The notes under the pieces were generated by a model. The model made no database searches and was not told the origin of the DNA. It saw only the letters and a list, made by a program, of their open reading frames with translations. From Sphingomonas suaedae (lineage in GTDB: Bacteria > Pseudomonadota > Alphaproteobacteria > Sphingomonadales > Sphingomonadaceae): a stretch of 64,000 nucleotides of DNA. Below, one piece after another: positions 38,217 to 47,467 of the stretch. Made by a program: the position numbers and the translations under genes. Location: positions 1,178,001-1,242,000 of the forward strand of contig NZ_CP042239.1 in NCBI RefSeq assembly GCF_007833215.1, given 5' to 3'. Numbering within the stretch: the first letter of the stretch is position 1; each line of letters begins with the position of its first letter.

Positions 38217-38350
38217 TAAATCCTCCCCGGAACGGGGAGGGGGACCATGCGCAGCATGATAGAGGGGGCCCAAGGCAAAGGAGTCCGGCGCCTAGCCCCC
38301 CCTCCACCACGCCCTGCGGGCGCGGTCCCCCTCCCCGTTCCGGGGAGGAT
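38217..38350. repeat. GC-rich palindromic repeat between gspE and gspF
   Basis: AATCCTCCCCGGAACGGGGAGGGGGACC at 38219-38246 (two arms) and its inverted copy CCCCCTCCCCGTTCCGGGGAGGATT at 38327-38352 flank about 85 bp. The internal GGAGGGGGCCC-type motifs match the copy at 31658-31710. It abuts the gspF start and provides its ribosome-binding site. Confidence 0.85.
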
Positions 38351-38361
38351 TTGCGAATCCC

Positions 38362-39837
38362 TCACGCCTCGTCCCTCACCACCCGCGCGACTTCCTCGAC
38401 CGTCGTCACCCCGGCGCGAACCTTGTCCACGCCATCGTCGAGCAGCGAGGGATTGTCGCGCCGCGCGTGCGCCTCGATCTCCGCCTCGGACGCGCCATTG
38501 TGGATCATCGCCTGAAAGGTCTCGTCGACCGCGACGACCTCGTACAGGCCCGCACGTCCGCGATAGCCATCGCCATGGCAGTCGTCGCAGCCCACCGCAC
38601 GCCAGACCTTCTTGCCCGGCTTGAGCGCGCCGCCCAGCAGCAGCGAATCGCCCTCGCTCGCCACATCCTGGCGCCGACAGCTCGAGCACAGCCGCCGTAC
38701 CAGCCGCTGCGCCGCGACCCCGACCAGCATCGGCGCGAGCAGGTACCGCTCGACCCCCATGTCGATCAGCCGCGTGACCGATCCGACCGCACTGTTGGTG
38801 TGCAGCGTCGACAGCACGAAATGCCCCGTCATCGCCGACCTTACCGCGACCTCGGCGGTTTCCTGATCGCGGATCTCGCCGACCATGATGACATCGGGGT
38901 CCTGGCGCAGGATCGCGCGCAGCCCGCGTGCGAAGGTCATGCCGGTGCGCGCATTGACCTGGGTCTGCGCGACGCCCGCCAGCTCATATTCGATGGGGTC
39001 TTCCACCGTCATGATGTTGCGCTTGCGATCGTTCAGCCGCTGGAGCGCGGCATAGAGGCTGGTCGTCTTGCCCGAGCCCGTAGGCCCGGTGACCAGCAAC
39101 ATGCCGTGCGGCCGCTCAAGCAACCGCGCGAACACCTCGCGGTCGCGCGCGCTCATCCCCAACGCTTCCATGTCGAGCTTGAGCGAGCCCTTCTCGAGCA
39201 GACGCATCACCACCCGCTCGCCATGCTGGGTCGGGATGGTCGAGACACGCGCGTCGACATCGTGCCCGCCGATGCGCAATGTCACGCGGCCGTCCTGCGG
39301 CACGCGCTTCTCGGCGATGTCGAGCTTCGCCATCACCTTGATGCGGCTGACCAGCAGCGGCGCGAGCTCGCGGCGCGGTTCGAGCTTGTCGCGCAGCACC
39401 CCGTCGATGCGGAAGCGGACGACGACGCGCTTCTCCTGCGTCTCGACATGCACGTCCGACGCGCCTTCCTTCACCGCCTCGAGCAGCAGCGCGTTGATCA
39501 GGCGGATGACCGGCGAATCGTCGCGCGAATCGAGCAGGTCGTCGACCGCCGCCGCGCTGTCCGCCAGCGCCGCCAGGTCCATGCCGCCCAAGTCGAACTC
39601 GGCCGCCGCGCCCGCGCTGCCTGAATAGCTCGCTGCCAGCGCCTGATCGAAGTCGGCATCCGCCACCGGCACGAACCGCACGCCCGGCGCGATCCGCTGG
39701 ACCTCGAGCAGCGCGTCGAGCGCCGCGTCGGAGCGATGCACGCAGTCCAGCCCGCCGGGTCCCATGCGCAGCACCACGCCATGATTGCGCGCATAGCCAT
39801 AGGGCAGGTTCGCGACGTCGGGCGTCACCGCATTCAC
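38362..39837 (-). CDS. gspE: Type II secretion ATPase GspE
   Basis: 491 residues, GTG start. Walker A TGPTGSGKTTSLYAAL (near residue 250), Asp box MTVEDPIEYELAGVAQTQVN, Walker B DPDVIMVGEIRD, and a C-terminal four-cysteine zinc element (CSSCRR... CDDCHG). It powers pseudopilus assembly at the inner membrane together with GspL and GspF. The start overlaps the gspM stop by GTGA. Confidence 0.95.
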   Translation of the reverse strand: MNAVTPDVANLPYGYARNHGVVLRMGPGGLDCVHRSDAALDALLEVQRIAPGVRFVPVADADFDQALAASYSGSAGAAAEFDLGGMDLAALADSAAAVDDLLDSRDDSPVIRLINALLLEAVKEGASDVHVETQEKRVVVRFRIDGVLRDKLEPRRELAPLLVSRIKVMAKLDIAEKRVPQDGRVTLRIGGHDVDARVSTIPTQHGERVVMRLLEKGSLKLDMEALGMSARDREVFARLLERPHGMLLVTGPTGSGKTTSLYAALQRLNDRKRNIMTVEDPIEYELAGVAQTQVNARTGMTFARGLRAILRQDPDVIMVGEIRDQETAEVAVRSAMTGHFVLSTLHTNSAVGSVTRLIDMGVERYLLAPMLVGVAAQRLVRRLCSSCRRQDVASEGDSLLLGGALKPGKKVWRAVGCDDCHGDGYRGRAGLYEVVAVDETFQAMIHNGASEAEIEAHARRDNPSLLDDGVDKVRAGVTTVEEVARVVRDEA

Positions 39838-40334
39838 TGGCCGAACTCCACACTGGTCGTGACGCGACCCGGGGCGCCGCCCCGGGTCATCTCGACCCGG
39901 CGGGCGCGCAGCACGGTGGTGCGCTCGACATTGCCGATCCAGCCGATCACGGTTTCATAGGGCGCCTCGGCGACCTGCGCCATTACCCCGGCCCCGCCCG
40001 GCGCGAGCGTGGCGACCAGCCCCACCTCACGCGCGGCGACGCCCGCTGCATCGATCGGCGCGCCCGCGCGCTGCTGCGGCTGGCTGCCCGGAGGTGCCAG
40101 CACGCCCGCCGCGCGCACCCGCGCCGCCAGCGTCTCGCGCGCCCGGATATCGGCGATGGCATCGGCACGCGCGGTCTGCAGCGGCTTCACGATCCCGAAC
40201 ACGAGGACAAGGACCGCGAGCAGCCCGCCCAGGATACCGACCAGCCAGCGTTCACGGCTGCTCAGCCCCGCCCACCATAGCGACATGCGCGACGACAGGC
40301 TGTCGAGCGCGGAAATGCGAACGACCCGGATCAT
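39834..40334 (-). CDS. gspM: Type II secretion protein GspM
   Basis: 166 residues: short cytoplasmic stretch with SLWWAGLSSRERWLVGIL, one membrane helix (LLAVLVLVFGIVKPL), then a periplasmic ferredoxin-like domain. GspM links GspL to the pseudopilus. Its ATG overlaps the gspL stop by ATGA (40331-40334) and its stop overlaps the gspE GTG, so L-M-E are tightly coupled. Confidence 0.9.
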   Translation of the reverse strand: MIRVVRISALDSLSSRMSLWWAGLSSRERWLVGILGGLLAVLVLVFGIVKPLQTARADAIADIRARETLAARVRAAGVLAPPGSQPQQRAGAPIDAAGVAAREVGLVATLAPGGAGVMAQVAEAPYETVIGWIGNVERTTVLRARRVEMTRGGAPGRVTTSVEFGQ

Positions 40335-41425
40335 GCCGCGATGCTCACGCGGATCGCGCCATCGGCACCGGCGGATACCTGCCCGGCCACGCCCGCCGCC
40401 TGCAACGCCGCGCGGACCCGCCCGGCCAGATCGCCGGCGCCCGGCTCTATCTCCAGCACCAGCGCACTCCCCTCATACCGCATCGCCCGCGCCGTCACGG
40501 CGCTCGACAGCGGTGCCAGCGCCCGCGAAAGCTGGGTGACGGCGGGCACGAACCCGCCCGGTGCCGCGCCGGGGGCGGGCAACAGTTCGACCACCGTCTG
40601 TTCCAGATCGCCATTGAGCGGCGTTCCCGGCGCTGCCTGCGCGACGGCGGTGCGCACATCCTCCGCACGGCGCTCGGCAATCACGCGCAACATCACGGCA
40701 TCGGCTGCCGCGATCACCGTGTGCGCGGCGATCCCCGCCGCCGCGATCCACCCAAACCGCTTGAGCCAGCTGCTGCGTGCCGCGCTGGCGCGCCGCGCAT
40801 AGATGCCCTGCCGGAGGTCGAGCGCGGGGCGCATCAGCCGCTCGGCCAGCCCCCCGCCGCCGCCCGCATAAGGCTGTTGCGGGAGTTCGCCGATCGGCGT
40901 CGCGCCCATATTCCAGATGCGCGGGCGCCCCGCCGCTTCCCAGGCCGGGCCGATCAGCGCGGCGGGCGCGGCAAAGCCGGTCGCATCGCCACTGCGCACG
41001 ACCACGCGTCCATCGCCCGCTTCGGCGCACCATTCGCCCGGTCCCGGCACCGGCAGCGCCAGCGCATCGGGGACCAATGCGGCATGGCCAAGGCCCGCGA
41101 CCTCCGCCGCCTCGACCCATTCGACCATCCGGGTGTGGCGGACCACCGCGACCAGATATTTCTTCGGCGCGATCTCCTCGCCGATCGCCAGATGCACCGA
41201 TTCGATCGGATCGGCGATCTTGTCCTCGATCGCGAAGGGCAGCGCCTCGATCCGCTTCGCCCGCGACGCCAGCGGCAGGTCGACGGCCAGCACCAGCACC
41301 GATTCGCCCGGCACCAGCATGGTTGCAGGGCCGTCGGGGTCGGCTATGATCGGCCGTCCGCCCGCCAGCGTCCACACGCCGCCGGACGGCTCGTCCGCGA
41401 ACTCCGAAATGGGTTGGCCCGTCAT
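40331..41425 (-). CDS. gspL: Type II secretion protein GspL
   Basis: About 364 residues from ATG 41425. The first 230 residues are the actin-like cytoplasmic domain (VLVLAVDLPLASRAKRIEALPFAIEDKIADP), then a membrane helix (WIAAAGIAAHTVIAAADAVML) and a periplasmic domain ending DLAGRVRAALQAAGV. GspL recruits GspE. It is divergent from gspG with only 24 bp between the start codons. Longer forms starting at 41473 would overlap gspG. Confidence 0.88.
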   Translation of the reverse strand: MTGQPISEFADEPSGGVWTLAGGRPIIADPDGPATMLVPGESVLVLAVDLPLASRAKRIEALPFAIEDKIADPIESVHLAIGEEIAPKKYLVAVVRHTRMVEWVEAAEVAGLGHAALVPDALALPVPGPGEWCAEAGDGRVVVRSGDATGFAAPAALIGPAWEAAGRPRIWNMGATPIGELPQQPYAGGGGGLAERLMRPALDLRQGIYARRASAARSSWLKRFGWIAAAGIAAHTVIAAADAVMLRVIAERRAEDVRTAVAQAAPGTPLNGDLEQTVVELLPAPGAAPGGFVPAVTQLSRALAPLSSAVTARAMRYEGSALVLEIEPGAGDLAGRVRAALQAAGVAGQVSAGADGAIRVSIAA

Positions 41426-41449
41426 GCTTTGAGGAGTCCCGGCTGTAAC

Positions 41450-41986
41450 ATGGCTTTCACGATGAACCCGCATGGGGCCGCGATGCGCACAGTTTTAAAA
41501 CAATTCAATGACACCGTGACAGTCGATGTCGCGAAGAGCAAGCACGCGAAGGGCAAGGGTCGGCCCGTGCCAACGGGCGAGGCCGGGCTCACCCTGCTGG
41601 AAATGATCGTGGTGCTCGTCATCATCGCCATCGTCGCCGGGCTGGTGACGATGAATGTCGTCGGCCGCCCCGATCAGGCGCGCGTGACGACCACCAAGAC
41701 CAATCTCGTGACGCTGTCGAGCGCGCTCACCACCTATCGCCTCGACAATGGCCAGTATCCGTCGACGACGCAGGGGCTGAAAGCGCTGGTCGAAAAGCCG
41801 ACGACCCCGCCCCTCCCCACAGCCTGGCCGGATGGCGGATATGTCCGGATCGATCCGGTCGATGCCTGGGGCAACCCCTATGTCTATGAATCCACCGGCT
41901 CCAGCTTCACGCTGAAATCGCTCGGCCGGGACGGAAAGCCCGGGGGCGAGGGTCTCGACGCCGATCTCGACTCGCGGGATCGGTAG
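41450..41986 (+). CDS. gspG: Type II secretion major pseudopilin GspG
   Basis: Up to 178 residues. Prepilin motif EAG-LTLLEMIVVLVIIAIVAGLVTMNVVG with Glu at +5, then the GspG core: TTTKTNLVTLSSALTTYRLDNGQYPSTTQGLKALVEKP, DAWGNPYVYESTG and DGKPGGEGLDADL. The last holds the calcium-binding loop. ATGs at 41450, 41462 and 41483 are possible. First gene of gspG-H-I-C-D. Confidence 0.95.
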   Translation: MAFTMNPHGAAMRTVLKQFNDTVTVDVAKSKHAKGKGRPVPTGEAGLTLLEMIVVLVIIAIVAGLVTMNVVGRPDQARVTTTKTNLVTLSSALTTYRLDNGQYPSTTQGLKALVEKPTTPPLPTAWPDGGYVRIDPVDAWGNPYVYESTGSSFTLKSLGRDGKPGGEGLDADLDSRDR

Positions 41987-41991
41987 AGTCG

Positions 41992-42474
41992 GTGCCGGGG
42001 GGGACAAGCAGGAGATGCGCTGATCAGGGCATGACCCTGATCGAGATGCTGATCGTGCTCGTCATCATCGGCGTCGTCGCGGGCGGGGTCGCGCTCGGCG
42101 TCGGCGCCGCCACCCGCGCACCCTCGGTCGAAACCGAAGCGCGCCGCCTGGCGCTCCGGCTGCAGGCGGCAGCCGACGATGCGATGATCGGGGATCGCAT
42201 CATCGCCTTCACAGTGGAGAAGCACGGCTATGGCTTTGCCGCGGTCGGCCGCGACGGAACCATGACCCCCCTGTCGGATGGCCTCGCTTTTCACCGCCTG
42301 CCCGGTGGCATCGCGGTCGCACTGGACGTGGCGCCCCCGGTGATGATGGGCGTCGATGGATCGGGCAAGCCGCTCAACGCGACCATCAGCAATGGCGAAC
42401 AGGTCTGGACCGTCCGCTACGACGGCATGACCGCCACCGCGCAGCGCGCACAGGCCGGGACCCAGCCCTCGTGA
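41992..42474 (+). CDS. gspH: Type II secretion minor pseudopilin GspH
   Basis: 160 residues from a GTG at 41992. Prepilin motif DQG-MTLIEMLIVLVIIGVVAGGVALGVG (cleavage after G13, Glu at +5) followed by a beta-rich domain with DRIIAFTVEKHGYGFAAVG. GspH is a minor pseudopilin near the tip. Its TGA overlaps the gspI GTG (GTGA). Confidence 0.9.
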   Translation: MPGGTSRRCADQGMTLIEMLIVLVIIGVVAGGVALGVGAATRAPSVETEARRLALRLQAAADDAMIGDRIIAFTVEKHGYGFAAVGRDGTMTPLSDGLAFHRLPGGIAVALDVAPPVMMGVDGSGKPLNATISNGEQVWTVRYDGMTATAQRAQAGTQPS

Positions 42475-42827
42475 AGGACGACGCGGGCTTCTCGCTGATC
42501 GAGGCGCTGGTCGCGCTCGCGGTGCTCGCTATCGCCAGCGTGGGCCTCATCCGCGCGGTGGAGAGCCATGTCGATTCGACCCGCGGGCTCGAACGCCGCG
42601 CCGTCGCGATGTGGGTCGCCGAAAACCGCCTCGCCGAGCTCCAGGTCGCAGACCCTGCCGCTGCGCAGAAGCAGGTCGAACTGCTCGGTGAGCAATGGCA
42701 GGTACAGGTCGTCCGCGCCCGCACCGAAGATAGGGCGATCGACAAGGTCCGCGTCGACGTAACTCCCGCAGGCGAGCGTTCGCCCCTTGCATCGCTCGAC
42801 GGCTTCGTCGAGGGCGGCGGAGCATGA
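42471..42827 (+). CDS. gspI: Type II secretion minor pseudopilin GspI
   Basis: 118 residues, GTG start. Prepilin motif DAG-FSLIEALVALAVLAIASVGLIRAVESH immediately after a short leader, then WVAENRLAELQV, typical of GspI. It starts tip assembly with GspJ and GspK. Overlaps gspH and gspC by 4 bp each. Confidence 0.92.
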   Translation: MKDDAGFSLIEALVALAVLAIASVGLIRAVESHVDSTRGLERRAVAMWVAENRLAELQVADPAAAQKQVELLGEQWQVQVVRARTEDRAIDKVRVDVTPAGERSPLASLDGFVEGGGA

Positions 42828-43600
42828 TCCGATTCCCGGACCTCTCGCCGCGCCAGGCGCGCACTGCGCTCGATATCTTCGCGGCGGCGGCGATCGTATC
42901 AGTCGCGATCGCGCTTGCGGGCCTGACCTGGCGGATCGCCGGCCATGCCAGCACCGGCGCGGTCACCGTTCCCTCGGGCGCGCGTCCCGCCGCCACGACC
43001 GCCGATCTCGCCCCTGCGCTCGCCTTTGCCCCGTTCGGCAAGGGTGCGATCACCGACGCGTCCCAGCCGACCGGCCTTCCGCTGAAGCTCAAGGGCGTGT
43101 TCGCCGCCGTGCCCGCCGCGCTCTCGGTCGCCTATATCGAAGTCGGCGGCGAAACCGCGAAGCCATTCCGCATCGGTGAGGCACCGGGCGGCGGAACGAT
43201 CGAGGGGATCCTGCGCGACCGCGTGATCCTGCGCGTCGGCGGCAACATCGAATATCTCGCCTTTCCCGATCCCACGCTGACCCCCGAGCAACAGGCGAGC
43301 GCCGCCGCGCCCCCGGCCCAGTCCGCTGCCGCCGCGCCCGCGACCACCCCCGCTCCTCCTCCGGCAGCTGCGGCCGCGCTCGCGGGCATGACCCCCGCTC
43401 CGGGCGGCGGGATGCAGGTCGGCGCCAATGCCCCGCCCGGGCTTCAGTCGGGCGACGTCATCACTTCGATCAACGGCGCCCCGCTGACCGGACAGGCCAG
43501 CGCCGCCGCCGCCTTCGCCGCTGCCCAGGGCCGCAGCTCCGTCCAAGTCCAGATCACCCGCGATGGAAAGCCCGTGACGCTGACCATCCCGACCCGCTAG
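42824..43600 (+). CDS. gspC: Type II secretion protein GspC with PDZ domain
   Basis: 258 residues. One membrane helix (IFAAAAIVSVAIALAGLTW), a periplasmic HR domain (PLKLKGVFAAVPAALSVAYIEVGGETAKPFRIGE... RVILRVGGNIEYLAF), an Ala/Pro-rich linker (about residues 160-195) and a C-terminal PDZ domain (GLQSGDVITSINGAPLTGQASAAAAFAAA). GspC connects the inner platform to secretin GspD. Followed by gspD. Confidence 0.92.
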   Translation: MIRFPDLSPRQARTALDIFAAAAIVSVAIALAGLTWRIAGHASTGAVTVPSGARPAATTADLAPALAFAPFGKGAITDASQPTGLPLKLKGVFAAVPAALSVAYIEVGGETAKPFRIGEAPGGGTIEGILRDRVILRVGGNIEYLAFPDPTLTPEQQASAAAPPAQSAAAAPATTPAPPPAAAAALAGMTPAPGGGMQVGANAPPGLQSGDVITSINGAPLTGQASAAAAFAAAQGRSSVQVQITRDGKPVTLTIPTR

Positions 43601-43619
43601 GTATCCAACCGTGCCGCAC

Positions 43620-45680
43620 ATGATCCGCAAGACCGCAGCCAAAGTCTCTCTGGCCCTCGCGCTGGCCGCCATGACTGCGCAGCCCGTGCTCGCGCAGCAG
43701 ACCGAGGCCGCCGACATCGTCGTCAACATGCGCGGGGTCGAGATCGCCGATGTCGCGGACCAGATCTCGCGCCTCACCGGGCGCACGCTCATCCTCGACC
43801 CGTCGGTCAAGGGCAGCGTCACCGTCACGTCGGCGACCCCGCTCTCTCCCAGCGGCGTGTGGGAGCTGTTCCAGTCGGTGCTGCGCGCGAACGGCTTTGC
43901 GGCGGTCCGCTCGGGCCGCGCCTGGCGGATCGTGCCGGCGGGCAACGCCGTGCGCGACGGGGGCGTCCCCTCGCGCGCCGCATCGGGTCAGGAACTGGTG
44001 ACGCGGATGATCCGCCTCGCCAACGTGCCCAGCGCCGAGGCCGCCCGCGTCGTCCGCCCGCTCGTCGCCAGCTTCGGCAGCGTCGAGCCGCTGGCCCAGC
44101 CCAACGCCGTCGTCGTCACCGACTATGCCGACAATGTCCGCCGGGTGGAGGCAATCCTGCGCTCGCTCGACGGCAGCGGCAGCGGCATGACCTTCGCCAC
44201 GATCACGCTGCGCAACGGCAGCGCACCCGAAGTCGCGCAGGCGCTCCAGACGGTGCTCGGCGATGCCGCAGCGGGCGGCGCGCGCGTCGCGGCGGATGCG
44301 CGCAGCAACACGATCATCGTGCGCGGCTCGCCCGCCGCCGTCGCCGACGCGCGCCGCATGGCCGCGTCGCTCGACGCGCCGGGCGGCGCGACGCCGATGA
44401 CGCGCGTCTTCCGCCTCAACTATGCCGACGCCGAATCGGTGACCGAAGTGCTGCGCGGCGTGCTGGGACAGGAATCGACCACCACCAACCCTGTCGCGCG
44501 CAGCCTGTCCGGATCGCGCAGCAATCCGCGCAGCCCCAGCGGCGTACTCGGCGGCCTCATCGCCTCGGGCGGCACCAGCCCCGCCCAGACCGCCGCAGCC
44601 GCCGCCGCGGGCGCCGCTCAGGCGCAGCAGACCCAGCTCGGCCAGCAACAGGAGGCGACGCCGCAGGGCTTCTCGACCCCCGAGATCACCGTCCAGCCCT
44701 CGCCCGACATCAACGCCGTCGTCGTCCGCGGCACGCCCAGCGCCATCGCCGCGATTGAACAGCTCATCATCGATCTCGACGTCCGCCGCCCCCAAGTGCT
44801 GATCGAAGCCGCCATCGCCGAAATCACCGGCGACGAGGCCGAAGCGCTCGCGGTGCAACTCGGCACGAGCGGCGCGGCGCTCAATCAGATTGAGGGCGCC
44901 GCCACGTCGTTCAGCAGCAGCCCGACCCAGCCGTCGCTCAGCGCCATTCTCAGCGCGCTGGACGTGCCGATGGCCGCCGCCCTCGGGCCGGGCCTTACCG
45001 CCAATCTCGCGATCGGCGACAATTTCTCGATCCTTGTCCAGGCGCTTGGCACCTCGTCCAAGTCCAACCTGCTCTCGACACCGCAGATCACGACGCTCGA
45101 CAACAAGGTCGGCGAATTCGTTGTCGCGCAGGAAGTGCCGTTCATCACCGGCTCGATCCTCACCGACTCCAGCGACGTCACCCCCTATACCTCGGTCGAG
45201 CGCAAGGATGTCGGCATCACCCTGAAGGTGCTCCCCCGCATCAATGCGGGTGACACGATCCGCCTCGAAGTGGTCCAGGAAGCGTCCTCGATCGCCACGA
45301 CGCAGCTCTCCCAGGCGACCGACCTGATCACCAATCGCCGCGCGATCAACACCACCGTGCTCGCCGACAATGGCCAGACGATCGTGCTGGGCGGCCTCAC
45401 CTCCGACGATTACGGTCAGGTAAAGAGCCAGGTGCCGATCCTGGGTGACATCCCGATCCTGGGCGAACTCTTCAAGAGCCGCCGCGAGAGCCGCCAGAAG
45501 CGGACGCTGTTCATCTTCCTCAAGCCCACCATCCTGCGCAACGGTGAGGATGCAGCCGCGATCGCCAAGGCCAAATATGCCCGGCTGCGCGCCGAGGAAC
45601 TCGATCTCGACAGCCCAAGCAACCTGCTGCTCAAACCGCTCCAGCCGCGCCTGACGCTGGAGATTGACGGGATTTACTGA
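43620..45680 (+). CDS. gspD: Type II secretion secretin GspD
   Basis: About 686 residues from ATG 43620; GTG 43611 is in frame. Signal peptide, N0 domain (VNMRGVEIADVADQISRLTGRTLILDP), three N-domains (VRPLVASFGS, ATITLRNGSAPEVAQAL, VFRLNYADAESVTEVLRGVL), a Ser/Ala/Gln-rich linker, and the secretin core with VPFITGS and QVPILGDIPILGELFKSRRE. It forms the outer-membrane channel. No pilotin gene is visible nearby. Confidence 0.96.
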   Translation: MIRKTAAKVSLALALAAMTAQPVLAQQTEAADIVVNMRGVEIADVADQISRLTGRTLILDPSVKGSVTVTSATPLSPSGVWELFQSVLRANGFAAVRSGRAWRIVPAGNAVRDGGVPSRAASGQELVTRMIRLANVPSAEAARVVRPLVASFGSVEPLAQPNAVVVTDYADNVRRVEAILRSLDGSGSGMTFATITLRNGSAPEVAQALQTVLGDAAAGGARVAADARSNTIIVRGSPAAVADARRMAASLDAPGGATPMTRVFRLNYADAESVTEVLRGVLGQESTTTNPVARSLSGSRSNPRSPSGVLGGLIASGGTSPAQTAAAAAAGAAQAQQTQLGQQQEATPQGFSTPEITVQPSPDINAVVVRGTPSAIAAIEQLIIDLDVRRPQVLIEAAIAEITGDEAEALAVQLGTSGAALNQIEGAATSFSSSPTQPSLSAILSALDVPMAAALGPGLTANLAIGDNFSILVQALGTSSKSNLLSTPQITTLDNKVGEFVVAQEVPFITGSILTDSSDVTPYTSVERKDVGITLKVLPRINAGDTIRLEVVQEASSIATTQLSQATDLITNRRAINTTVLADNGQTIVLGGLTSDDYGQVKSQVPILGDIPILGELFKSRRESRQKRTLFIFLKPTILRNGEDAAAIAKAKYARLRAEELDLDSPSNLLLKPLQPRLTLEIDGIY

Positions 45681-45786
45681 CCCACCAGCCCTGCTACGCA
45701 ACTCTCAGATTCTGTTTGAAGAAATCAGCGCCTAAAATAGAGTGATGCTGACGAGCATCGTTGGTGATGTGCGTGGGGGTGCGCAT

Positions 45787-46968
45787 ATGCGTCTGTTGAG
45801 TTTTGTATTGCTCGTCTCGTTTCTGCCCGCCGCAACTTCGGCACAGAATAATCAGGCTTCCGCTCAGACCGAAATCAAGGCGTTGCTCGAACGGGTTCGT
45901 GCGCCGATGTATGCCGCATCCGGCGCGGCGGTTCCCGGCAAGACCGCAACCTATTCCATCTCGGGAACGGGTTGCAGCACGCGTCTGGAGGTGAGCTATC
46001 CTTCGCACCAGATTGGCACCACCTCGCACCCGGCCCGGGCCGAGACGACGAACTTCTCCTGGGGGCAGGTACGATCGACTCGATTGTCCAACGGTGATCA
46101 ATATGTCGTGGTGGTCGCCCCGGGCCTGCCCGAGCGTGGCCGGTTCCTCTACGGCGGCACTGCGGCGGCAGCGTTAAAGGCTGCCATCGACCGTCTCGTG
46201 CGCGTATGTGGAGGAACGACGAGCACACAGATGGCCGCAGCACCGCCACCGCCCTCTCCGCCCGCCCCCCCGGCCCAACCGGCGATCAAGGTCGAAACAG
46301 TGCCGGGCAAGGGCTATGCGGCGGTCGTGGAGACCTTCCCCGTCGCGCAGCTTACATCAGTCAGCGACCGCGTCAGCGCACTCGCCAAGCAACGCTGCGG
46401 TCGCCTCTCGGCCCGCATGGGCCGATACAAATATTTCACCAGTACCGACGCTCAGGGCCGCGCGGCGCTGACCGAATATCGGGCGAGCTTCAGCTGTTAC
46501 GACCCGGCGACCGATCCTTATGAACGCGCGCCCGCCGACTGGAAGCCAAACGCGCAGGATGAGGCCGATCTGACCGCCTTTGTCCAACGCTATATGGGCC
46601 TGCTCGATCGCAGCGATTACGTCGCCGGTATGCCGATGATGGAACCGATCCTGGAGATCGAAAAGGACGAATGGCTCAGCGTCCCCAATATGCTCAAACA
46701 GCATTCCGGCGGCAAAGGCAGCTGGAATCTGCAAACGCTCGGCTGGGTCAACAATCCCGAAGGCGCATCGCATCCGGGCCGCTACGCCTTCGTCAAGGTG
46801 ACCGGAACCTATCCGAAGATCGCGGCCTATTGCGGGATGCTGGTGATTTATCGCCAGCGACCGGGCTCTTACCTCATCACCCAGCAGAATCTGAGCGTGA
46901 TCCCGGAAAGCTGGATCACCAGCGGACGCACGACCCGCACGGAGGCGTTGAAAACCTGCGATCAATAG
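45787..46968 (+). CDS. Secreted protein of unknown function, possible DUF4019-like C-terminus
   Basis: About 393 residues from ATG 45787. Signal peptide (MRLLSFVLLVSFLPAATSA), an N-terminal domain, a proline-rich linker (PPPPSPPAPPAQP near residues 150-165) and a C-terminal domain (TAFVQRYMGLLDRSDYVAGMPMMEP... YCGMLVIYRQRPGSYLITQQN) faintly like DUF4019. Six or so cysteines. Codon use is slightly less GC-rich than the gsp genes. It lies between gspD and the LMC-like trio; function unknown, possibly secreted cargo. Confidence 0.7.
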   Translation: MRLLSFVLLVSFLPAATSAQNNQASAQTEIKALLERVRAPMYAASGAAVPGKTATYSISGTGCSTRLEVSYPSHQIGTTSHPARAETTNFSWGQVRSTRLSNGDQYVVVVAPGLPERGRFLYGGTAAAALKAAIDRLVRVCGGTTSTQMAAAPPPPSPPAPPAQPAIKVETVPGKGYAAVVETFPVAQLTSVSDRVSALAKQRCGRLSARMGRYKYFTSTDAQGRAALTEYRASFSCYDPATDPYERAPADWKPNAQDEADLTAFVQRYMGLLDRSDYVAGMPMMEPILEIEKDEWLSVPNMLKQHSGGKGSWNLQTLGWVNNPEGASHPGRYAFVKVTGTYPKIAAYCGMLVIYRQRPGSYLITQQNLSVIPESWITSGRTTRTEALKTCDQ

Positions 46969-46981
46969 GACGGAGCGGGGC

Positions 46982-47467
46982 CTATTCGACCGATGGCTCT
47001 GCGTCGCCCATCGCAACCCGCACCCGCTCGCGCCCCCGCGTGAAGAACGCCGCGTCAATCGCCAGGCTTTCCAGCCGCCAGCCATCAACGCTCTCGCCGA
47101 TCTTCAGCGTCCGTGCGCTCCCGTCGGCGATCCTCACCAGCGCGACCGCGTCGCGGTTCAGCCGCCCCGCTATGCCGGTCAGCGCGGGCGCGTCGGCCGG
47201 AGGCGCGTCGCCCTCCGCTAACGCGAACAAACGGCGTTCATAGACAGCGCCAATGGCGGGCTGCGGCGGTGGCGCGACGGTCCCGATCGCCTGACCGCCG
47301 CCGATGCGCGGGGTCAGCGGATAGGGATAGAGCGCCGCCACCGGCACAGCGACCGCCAGGATTGCCGCACCGATCAGGATGCGCGCCTGTCCCGCCTCGA
47401 GAGTCGGATTCAGCCCCGCTGAATCGCGGCGCCGGTTCAGCGCAGTTGAGACAATCTTCAACGCCAT
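46982..47467 (-). CDS. GspC/PilP-like protein (second copy, no PDZ)
   Basis: 161 residues. One membrane helix (ILIGAAILAVAVPVAALYPYPL) and a periplasmic HR-like domain (AIGAVYERRLFALAEG... ALTGIAGRLNRDAVALVRIADGSARTLKIGESVDGWRLESL) resembling GspC but lacking the PDZ domain. Third gene of a minus-strand trio with GspM- and GspL-like proteins; overlaps the GspM-like gene by 10 bp. Role is inferred from fold and neighbours. Confidence 0.6.
   Translation of the reverse strand: MALKIVSTALNRRRDSAGLNPTLEAGQARILIGAAILAVAVPVAALYPYPLTPRIGGGQAIGTVAPPPQPAIGAVYERRLFALAEGDAPPADAPALTGIAGRLNRDAVALVRIADGSARTLKIGESVDGWRLESLAIDAAFFTRGRERVRVAMGDAEPSVE

Noticed and set aside
43554..45701. 715-codon open frame on the minus strand opposite gspD
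   Set aside because: Full overlap with the secretin gene; low-complexity translation with many Arg, Gly and Asp residues and no recognisable domain.
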